A DNA stretch of 35,343 nucleotides from Bacillota bacterium (GTDB lineage Bacteria > Bacillota_I > Bacilli_A > RF39 > UBA660). The notes below the pieces were generated by a model. The model had not been told where the DNA came from and searched no databases. It saw nothing but the letters and a program-made list of their open reading frames with translations. Positions 30,175 to 35,343 of this stretch are shown in pieces (the stretch's first letter is position 1; the number at the start of each line of letters is the position of its first letter). The stretch lies in the NCBI GenBank assembly GCA_015059445.1, contig SVAK01000009.1:1-35343 (forward strand), written 5' to 3'. Made by a program: the position numbers and the translations under genes.

Positions 30175-31644
30175 CTACTCTTCTTCTTTTTCTTCGTTTT
30201 CTTCCTGTCCAATTTCTTCAGTTGGTACTTCAGCATTTCCAAACATTTTCATATGTTCAATATTAGCTAGTATATTATCTTCTGATTCAGCATCTTTTTT
30301 ATTTTTTTCATCAATATAGTTGTAACCTAATTTTTCGATTATTGTTTGTAATGATAAGATATTTTGAAGTTTTAGCATACTATCTATTTTTTCATCATCA
30401 TTTGCAGGTAAATTTTTAGGTAAGTCAATCATTATATCTCTAAAATCAAATTCAGTGCTTTTCTTTAAGTTAATTCGACCAAATATTAATTCCCAACGTC
30501 TCAAATATGCTTTCTTTAATTGAGACACTATGTTAGCAGTAGCCATGTTCATAACATAAAACTTACGATCTATTGCACTAGCATTTAAATCAGCACTATT
30601 AAATGCTAAATCGCTCGTGTTAGGAATACCAGCAATTTGAAACATTAAATCAATATATACTTTTAATATTGTTTGAACTCCAGTAGCATCTAATTGTTTA
30701 ATCAACCAACTAACATCTCCACCTTCGCCTACATAAATAGTAAGAGATTTAATCCACATTTCATCTTCTTTTATTCTCGCTGGATTAATTTGTGGATTTC
30801 CTTCTTCATCTGGTAAAATCATAGGATTTTCTGGTGTATATCCAGTCAATTTCATTTTACAATCGCTATCATTATATTGATAAGTATTTCTTACATTTTG
30901 AATTAATTGTTCATAAGATTGAATAATATCTTCACAAGTCTCAAATATTGAAAAGTCAGTTTCGACTGCTATTGCTGGAACATCGCCCCAATTATGATTA
31001 TTACGTTCTTCTTCTATTACTTCTTTTTTATTTTTAGAATATATTCTAGAACCATTTTTATCAGTTAATTCAACCATTGTTTTGTGGTTTCTGTTAATAT
31101 CTTCTTCTTCCCATACCCTAATTAAACCAGTTAAATTAGCAGGTATAGAATAATCCCAACATGCAACTGTTTGAAGCGGATCATATTTAGAATAAACTAT
31201 TTCGTTGTTTTGATTTTCATATATAATTTCATAGCAACTTGTTAATTCTAATATATCGTGAATCAAATCATAATTTTCAGTTGAATCGTCATTATAACTA
31301 GATACATAATCAATTATAATTTCCATGCTATTTTTATAATTATCATCTTTAATTTTCTTATCTAATAAATTTTGTAGTAGTTTTTTCTTATTTTCATCAC
31401 TGGTATCAGAAACACTATAAGTTGGTTTACCACTTAAATATCCTGTTGCTAAATCAGTAATAAATTTTTCAAATGGAATAATCGTTGTGTTGTTATTGTT
31501 TGAAAACATTACTGTTGAGCCATCAGCTTTTCTTGTATACTTTTCATGTAATTGTCTTCTTTTCTTTAATATTGGCTCTACTCTTTCTAATAATTTAGGT
31601 ATATCCTTAGCTTCTAATTCAGTTAAATTTGCTATTTGTAACAT
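30175..31644 (-). CDS. Portal protein (SPP1 gp6-like)
   Basis: 489 residues after AAGGAG. RVEPILKKRRQLHEKYTRK, VMFSNNNNTTIIPFEKFITDLATGYLSGKP, the late INLKKSTEFDFRDIMIDLPKNLPANDDEKI and acidic tail (EEIGQEENEEKEEE) are the pattern of the SPP1-type portal family. Forms the dodecameric DNA channel on which terminase docks. Confidence 0.93.
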   Translation of the reverse strand: MLQIANLTELEAKDIPKLLERVEPILKKRRQLHEKYTRKADGSTVMFSNNNNTTIIPFEKFITDLATGYLSGKPTYSVSDTSDENKKKLLQNLLDKKIKDDNYKNSMEIIIDYVSSYNDDSTENYDLIHDILELTSCYEIIYENQNNEIVYSKYDPLQTVACWDYSIPANLTGLIRVWEEEDINRNHKTMVELTDKNGSRIYSKNKKEVIEEERNNHNWGDVPAIAVETDFSIFETCEDIIQSYEQLIQNVRNTYQYNDSDCKMKLTGYTPENPMILPDEEGNPQINPARIKEDEMWIKSLTIYVGEGGDVSWLIKQLDATGVQTILKVYIDLMFQIAGIPNTSDLAFNSADLNASAIDRKFYVMNMATANIVSQLKKAYLRRWELIFGRINLKKSTEFDFRDIMIDLPKNLPANDDEKIDSMLKLQNILSLQTIIEKLGYNYIDEKNKKDAESEDNILANIEHMKMFGNAEVPTEEIGQEENEEKEEE

Positions 31645-31660
31645 TTTATCAACTCCTTTA

Positions 31661-32926
31661 TTACATTAACTTTCTATTTGAAATTTGCCATGTATTAGAT
31701 ATTGTATAATCCTCTATGGCATATCTTGCACTATCTATGCTATGGTTATTTTCGTCAGGATACTTACTTTTAAAGTTGCCTAATTTATCTTTTTCATATT
31801 CATACATACTAAATTCTTTTGATGCATTAGGACATCTTTTAGGATCTATTACAATACTTTCTAAATTCTGCAAAAATTTTATTCCATATTCAATACTATC
31901 AGGACCTTTTTTCGCACCTTTTACTCTTAAACCCAAACTTCTTAATTGATCAATACTCTTTGGTTCAGCAGAATCACAGGTTATAAAACTATGCCCTATC
32001 TTTGTTTTTTTTATTTGTTCAGCCAATTCAATATTGCTCATTCCAACCTTATATATTTCGTTAAAAATAAAAATACGTCTTCTCGTCTTATCATACTGTA
32101 ATTGCAAATAGCAATTCGGATCAACCGCATATCCAAAATCATTACCATCAAGAATATTATCATATTTATCAATTTCTTCATTTGTGATTTCTCTTAATGT
32201 TATATTTGTAAATACAGCTCCACCTGTTCCTGTTGCTTCGCCTAAATATTCATTTTTATATGCTAATTCATTTACTTTTTTTAAGTGTTCTGCTTCAAGT
32301 ATTGCCGGCTCTCCCAACCATTCTTTAGGAACATCCAAATATGTACTATGATGAACAACTGTTTTAGGTTTTGGAATTATTATCTCCGCATTAACCCAAT
32401 TATTAACACTTTTAGGTGGATTAAATGAATAAAATACTTTATATATATCTCCACCTCTCATCAATGATTGATTGATGCTTCTTATTTCTTCCATTCCAAA
32501 AAATTCATCTACTTCTTCATACCAAACATATTTACAATATCCTTTTTTTATCTTTATTGATTTAATTTTTTTATAATCTTCTTTATTGTTGGCACTTCTA
32601 AACAATATTTCTTGTCCAGTCGGCTTATAAATTAATTTTAAAGGACTAACTTTCATTTCCCAATAATAATTAACTCCCAATTTTTCTATAGCCCAGATTA
32701 ATTGCGAATAAACCGAATCTGCTAATGTATCTCCTACTTTACGCAATACTACTGCATTAGCAATTTTATCTTTCATCATACCAAGTATTATTTCAATACT
32801 AATAAATGATGATTTAGTAGACATTCTTCCACCTTTTAACCAATAATGAGTATTCAAATCTGATTTTAAATCCTTATGCAACATATAAAAACTTGGTGCA
32901 ATTATTTTACTTAATTGTATTTCCAT
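31661..32926 (-). CDS. terL: Terminase large subunit (PBSX/SPP1 type)
   Basis: 421 residues. ATPase: Walker A variant LKGGRMSTKSSF (about 31-42), Walker B KYVWYEEVDEF, coupling motif YSFNPP. Nuclease: DGNDFGYAVDPNC, FITCDSAEPKS, SIDSARYAIEDY with the acidic metal ligands. Its first 16 bases overlap the 3' end of the HNH gene, and its SD lies inside that gene's GGY codons. Motor and nuclease for DNA packaging. Confidence 0.95.
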   Translation of the reverse strand: MEIQLSKIIAPSFYMLHKDLKSDLNTHYWLKGGRMSTKSSFISIEIILGMMKDKIANAVVLRKVGDTLADSVYSQLIWAIEKLGVNYYWEMKVSPLKLIYKPTGQEILFRSANNKEDYKKIKSIKIKKGYCKYVWYEEVDEFFGMEEIRSINQSLMRGGDIYKVFYSFNPPKSVNNWVNAEIIIPKPKTVVHHSTYLDVPKEWLGEPAILEAEHLKKVNELAYKNEYLGEATGTGGAVFTNITLREITNEEIDKYDNILDGNDFGYAVDPNCYLQLQYDKTRRRIFIFNEIYKVGMSNIELAEQIKKTKIGHSFITCDSAEPKSIDQLRSLGLRVKGAKKGPDSIEYGIKFLQNLESIVIDPKRCPNASKEFSMYEYEKDKLGNFKSKYPDENNHSIDSARYAIEDYTISNTWQISNRKLM

Positions 32927-33456
32927 ATATAACCACCAGCAGTTTTTCTTTCACCTCTACAACAGGCATCTATATGGTTTATTTTTAATTCTGTAGCTGG
33001 CATTTTCACAGAATTCCATTTTTTAATAAAATTACCACGTAAATCATATTGTAAAACACATTTTGCATGTGGATTATCTTCAATTTTTATATTGTGCATA
33101 GGATTTTCTTTTCCACATTTAAAAAGATTATTCGTATTGAATAATCCATTTTTTATTGCATGTCGAACATTATAAGATGCTGTACACCATTCCAAATTAT
33201 CGACACAATTATTTAATTTATTTCCATCTTTATGATTTACTTGAGGCAGATTGTCAGGATTTGGTATAAAAGCTTCTGCTACTAATCTATGATTTTTTTT
33301 GCTTTTACACTTGCCATTTTTCCATAAAGTTATATAATAATACCCATTTTTTCCTATTCTTGGTTTTCTAATAATATTATTATATAGGCTTTTAACGTTT
33401 CCTAAATTAGATATTTCGTAATTTTCATAACCTTCAATGCTTTTCCATATTTCCAT
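32911..33456 (-). CDS. NUMOD4-HNH endonuclease between the terminase genes
   Basis: 181 residues. NUMOD4 (MEIWKSIEGYENYEISNLG), HNH core (HRLVAEAFIPNPDNLPQVNHKDGNKLNN, NLEWCTASYN), and NUMOD1-type C-terminus (VKMPATELKINHIDACCRGE, RKTAGGYIWKYN). Same C-terminal motif as the HNH protein at 1-657. It separates terS from terL and overlaps the terL start, an insertion point often used by phage homing endonucleases. Confidence 0.93.
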   Translation of the reverse strand: MEIWKSIEGYENYEISNLGNVKSLYNNIIRKPRIGKNGYYYITLWKNGKCKSKKNHRLVAEAFIPNPDNLPQVNHKDGNKLNNCVDNLEWCTASYNVRHAIKNGLFNTNNLFKCGKENPMHNIKIEDNPHAKCVLQYDLRGNFIKKWNSVKMPATELKINHIDACCRGERKTAGGYIWKYN

Positions 33457-33478
33457 CTACTCATCTCCTAACTAATAA

Positions 33479-33772
33479 TTACAAATCGTCTTTTATTATT
33501 GGTATTTCAGTTAATTCTATTTTATTGACTATTCCTTGACCACTCGTATCTCTAAGAAATTCTGCTGCTCTTATATCGCCATCCTTAGCCTTGTCTATTG
33601 CCGCTTGAACTATTGCTTCTAAACTGCTACCAAGTTGTCTTTCAATTTCTTCTTTAAATAATTTTTTCTCTTTTCTAGCCTTAACACTTGCTATGCCACC
33701 TTTAGAACCCATTTTCTTTGCTTCTTCACTGCTTAAATCAGTTCTAGGTTTTAAATTATCAATATTAGCCAC
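33479..33772 (-). CDS. terS: Putative terminase small subunit
   Basis: 97 residues from a GTG at 33772. Basic KGG-type N-terminus (AKKMGSKGGIASVKARKEKKLFKEE), then helices (AIVQAAIDKAKDGDIRAAEFLRDTSGQ) and an acidic end. This small KGG-containing protein regularly precedes terL in Bacillota phages and is taken as TerS. An out-of-frame ATG overlaps the GTG. Confidence 0.7.
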   Translation of the reverse strand: MANIDNLKPRTDLSSEEAKKMGSKGGIASVKARKEKKLFKEEIERQLGSSLEAIVQAAIDKAKDGDIRAAEFLRDTSGQGIVNKIELTEIPIIKDDL

Positions 33773-33776
33773 ATTA

Positions 33777-34175
33777 TCACTTCTTTCTTAAGTATCTTTC
33801 CTTTATCAATAAATTGCCATTTCTAGCCCTGTCAGAACAATGTTCTCTAGCAAATTGATTAAGTATACTATCAATTGCTTTTAACTGTCTTTCGATAGGC
33901 ATATAGCCTTGTATGTTTATCTCTTTTAGAATTGCATTTATGTATTCGTACATATCTAAATCTCTTGATTCGATAATATGTAAGAATTCATGAGCATTTC
34001 TAGTTAAGATAGCACCATTATTGATTTCTAATTTTCCATTATGGCATCTCTTTTTAATGTGATGAAATGTAAAAGAATTATCTCGCTTTACTTCGTATCC
34101 CATCCAGCATTGGTTTGTCATATTCCATTTAATTATCATTAGATTAGTTATACTTTTCATAATTATTTCTTTCAT
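33777..34175 (-). CDS. HNH endonuclease of the packaging region
   Basis: 132 residues. Core FTFHHIKKRCHNGKLEINNGAILTRNAHEFLHIIE, an HNH fold without NUMOD modules, upstream of terS as in many cos-type phages where such HNH proteins assist cos cleavage. The ATG at 34175 abuts the encoded CCA of the tRNA at 34176, leaving no room for an SD on a processed RNA; a second ATG at 34160 is possible. Confidence 0.85.
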   Translation of the reverse strand: MKEIIMKSITNLMIIKWNMTNQCWMGYEVKRDNSFTFHHIKKRCHNGKLEINNGAILTRNAHEFLHIIESRDLDMYEYINAILKEINIQGYMPIERQLKAIDSILNQFAREHCSDRARNGNLLIKERYLRKK

Positions 34176-34251
34176 TGGTTGGCAAGGTAGGACTTGAACC
34201 CACGACCGCTGAGATATAAGCTCAGAACTCTAACCACTGAGTTACTTGCCA
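34176..34251 (-). tRNA. tRNA-Ile, anticodon UAU, CCA encoded
   Basis: A 76-nt cloverleaf on the minus strand: acceptor TGGCAAG/CTTGCCA, T8-A9, D-stem ACTC/GAGT with 8-nt loop, anticodon stem CTGAG/CTCAG with loop CTTATAT (anticodon TAT), variable CGGTC, T-stem GTGGG/CCTAC with loop TTCAAGT, discriminator A and CCA. Reads AUA directly, a codon heavily used in this AT-rich genome. Most bacteria read AUA with a lysidine-modified CAU tRNA; this one would not need that modification. Lies between the hairpin-repeat region and the packaging HNH gene. Confidence 0.93.
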
Positions 34252-34255
34252 ATAT

Positions 34256-34276
34256 AAAAAGAGCTTTTCAGCTCTC
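34256..34276 (-). terminator. Terminator just upstream of the tRNA
   Basis: AGAGCT-GAAA-AGCTCT (minus strand) followed by five T, ending a few bases before the tRNA's 5' end. It would end transcripts from the repeat region, so tRNA and late genes need read-through or antitermination. Confidence 0.75.
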
Positions 34277-34330
34277 AAAGGGGGTTTCATAGAAAATATT
34301 AATAATGCACCCTAGCATTTATAATATTCA

Positions 34331-34680
34331 TTAGTATCTTAATTGATACTGTACTAAATAATAATAGTGCTGCAACACCCTATTTATGCAAGCAATCATC
34401 ATATAGCCCTAATCACAAAACTATATTCAAAAACATAAATAGTTTTTATTATTCAGTACACTAGCAATTAACTAGTGCATGTAGCTGGAACTACATATAC
34501 AACAATACGAACAAGAGAACGATTAACATATAACCGTGTTCTCCTTAGTACCAAAATTAATTGATACTGCACTAACGATATATTTAGCGTTACATCAATA
34601 AAAAAACAAACAATCAACAAAATGAGCAAAGCAAATTTTTTTATATATCATTAGTACACTAACAATTAAGTTAGCATGTA
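34331..34680. repeat. Array of four related hairpin repeats in a 480-bp non-coding region (possible cos/regulatory region)
   Basis: The stretch 34277-34759 has no convincing gene. It holds four related units on the plus strand: 34331-34372 (AGTATC-TTAATT-GATACT, then GTACTA..TAGTGC), 34454-34480 (CACTAG-CAATTAA-CTAGTG), 34545-34594 (AGTACC..GATACT, then TAACG..CGTTA) and 34651-34678 (CTAAC-AATTAA-GTTAG). Shared words are TTAGTA(C/T), (C/T)ACTA and AATTAA. ATGTAG-CTGGAA-CTACAT at 34479-34496 is a further hairpin. Upstream of an HNH-terS-terL block this is where cosN/cosB would lie; an RNA regulatory role is the alternative. Confidence 0.6.
34491..34529 (-). CDS. Possible 12-aa hydrophobic peptide
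   Basis: ATG at 34529, 11 bases after AAGGAG, encoding MLIVLLFVLLYM then TAG. Entirely hydrophobic. It sits within the hairpin-repeat region. It could be a leader peptide or chance; listed for its good SD. Confidence 0.2.
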   Translation of the reverse strand: MLIVLLFVLLYM

Positions 34681-34759
34681 AAAAGGGTTTTATTTGAATA
34701 ATAATTCAAATGAGAACTTTTAAATTTTCTCACATTATCATTGTATCAAAAAAAACGTG

Positions 34760-35197
34760 TCATAGTGTGTCATCTTTATTAAAAAATCTTAATTTGTGAT
34801 ATTTCTTATATATTCTTTGGCATTGCTCTTTTGAATAATGAACTAATGTTGCTATTTCTCGCCAAGTATATTTTTTTAAACAAATATCTTTGTAATAAAC
34901 AATTAATTGTTCTACTTTATCGTATTTCTTTAATATCTTAAGTTCTTTTTCTATCCAGTCCATCAAATTTAACTTACGACTTTGCTTTAATTGTATTTTT
35001 TCATCTAATTGCTTTATCTCTTTAATTTCAACATATTCTAGTAGCTTATCAACTCGTTTGCCACCATCTACGATCATTTTATCTGTACTAACTGCTTGAA
35101 TGTCTACACTAGCTTCTAGTACCTCTTTTTCTTTTAATAATAATTCTATTTCATTATCTAATCTTTCTACTTCACAATTAGCGTCTTTTAAAGTCAC
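34760..35197 (-). CDS. ArpU/RinA-like late transcription regulator (DUF1492-type)
   Basis: 145 residues from a GTG at 35197, nine bases after GGAG; longer readings enter the HNH gene. N-terminal coiled coil (ANCEVERLDNEIELLLKEKEVL), a middle helical part (QLKQSRKLNLMDWIEKELKILKKYDKVEQLIVYYKDI) and a C-terminal sigma-70 region-4-like helix-turn-helix (YTWREIATLVHYSKEQCQRIYKKYHK). This layout is that of DUF1492/ArpU/RinA proteins, which switch on late genes in Bacillota phages. Its place just before the terminase block supports that. Confidence 0.82.
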   Translation of the reverse strand: MTLKDANCEVERLDNEIELLLKEKEVLEASVDIQAVSTDKMIVDGGKRVDKLLEYVEIKEIKQLDEKIQLKQSRKLNLMDWIEKELKILKKYDKVEQLIVYYKDICLKKYTWREIATLVHYSKEQCQRIYKKYHKLRFFNKDDTL

Positions 35198-35343
35198 TCT
35201 TTTCAACTCCTTTATATTTCCATTTATAACCTCCTGCGGTTTTTCTTTTTCCTTTGCATACATCAACTATATGACCATTATTTATATTTAATGTTTTTGA
35301 GGCTTTTGATATACTTTCCCACTCATCAATTTTTTTATCATTT
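35178..35343 (-). CDS. C-terminal part of the NUMOD4-HNH gene (continues at window start)
   Basis: On the circular map this is the end of the gene at 1-657: bases 35217-35343 repeat 1-127, and 35178-35216 add the last 12 codons (YKGVEKSDFKRR) and TAA. The final 20 bases overlap the GTG start of the late regulator. Confidence 0.9.
   Translation of the reverse strand, partial: NDKKIDEWESISKASKTLNINNGHIVDVCKGKRKTAGGYKWKYKGVEKSDFKRR
35217..35343. repeat. Terminal direct repeat, right copy (assembly overlap)
   Basis: Exact copy of bases 1-127; see the left copy. Removing it gives a circular unit of about 35,216 bp. Confidence 0.93.

Noticed and set aside
34176-34251. tRNA gene as an integration (att) site
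   Set aside because: The integrase is a serine recombinase, which seldom uses tRNA genes, and the tRNA is complete and far from the integrase.
34251-34760. Possible hammerhead or other known ribozyme in the hairpin region
   Set aside because: I searched both strands for a CUGANGA...GAAA core and found none placed correctly; the repeats match no ribozyme I know.
1-35343. Alternative genetic code (TGA as tryptophan)
   Set aside because: Many ATGA overlaps and TGA stops sit at the expected ends of conserved genes, and tryptophans in conserved motifs are TGG, so the standard bacterial code applies.
35217-35343. Terminal repeat as a phage direct terminal repeat (T7-type)
   Set aside because: It lies in the middle of an HNH coding sequence that stays open across the join, has a typical assembler k-mer length, and the terminase is of the SPP1/PBSX type with a cos-like HNH arrangement.

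Overview
The window looks like the complete genome of a temperate, long-tailed (siphovirus-type) phage assembled from a circular or circularly permuted molecule. The first 127 bases (1-127) recur exactly as the last 127 (35217-35343), so the unit is about 35,216 bp and the gene cut at base 1 joins to base 35216. Base composition is very AT-rich, Shine-Dalgarno sites are strong (AAGGAGG type), TGA is used as a stop, and gene families and order are those of Bacillota phages. I infer a low-GC Bacillota host, perhaps a gut member; the sequence does not identify the species.

Layout. A divergent lysis/lysogeny switch sits at 8758-9516. Leftward from it (minus strand) run a Cro-like regulator, a replication initiator carrying six tandem 11-bp iterons, two SSB-type proteins, a putative Rad52/ERF-type annealing protein, a NinB-like protein, a row of small accessory genes, and a 728-residue kinase-phosphatase-ligase RNA-repair enzyme (1157-3343). 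Across the circular junction come an HNH endonuclease and an ArpU/RinA-like late regulator (34760-35197). Next is a roughly 500-bp non-coding stretch of hairpin repeats, a tRNA-Ile(UAU), an HNH nuclease, the small and large terminases (with another HNH gene between them), portal, minor capsid protein, a Com-like zinc finger, scaffold, capsid, head-tail connectors, tail tube, a frameshifted tail chaperone, tape measure, tail tip and receptor-binding proteins, holin and an M15 endolysin. The minus-strand run ends in a Panacea-type (PanA) toxin-antitoxin pair at 13333-14506.

Rightward from the switch (plus strand, 9127-13080) lies the lysogeny module: a CI-like repressor, two membrane proteins that may give immunity or exclusion, an HNH endonuclease, a large serine integrase and a small HNH protein.

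Most notable are: the RNA-repair enzyme together with a phage tRNA for AUA codons; the PanA pair carried as accessory cargo; an operator lying exactly in the 17-bp spacer of a consensus promoter; origin-like iterons inside the replication gene; a tRNA whose encoded CCA abuts the next ATG; the hairpin-repeat region where a cos site would be expected; and five HNH nucleases in 35 kb, several overlapping the start of an essential gene. All functions are read from sequence alone, with no database searches.
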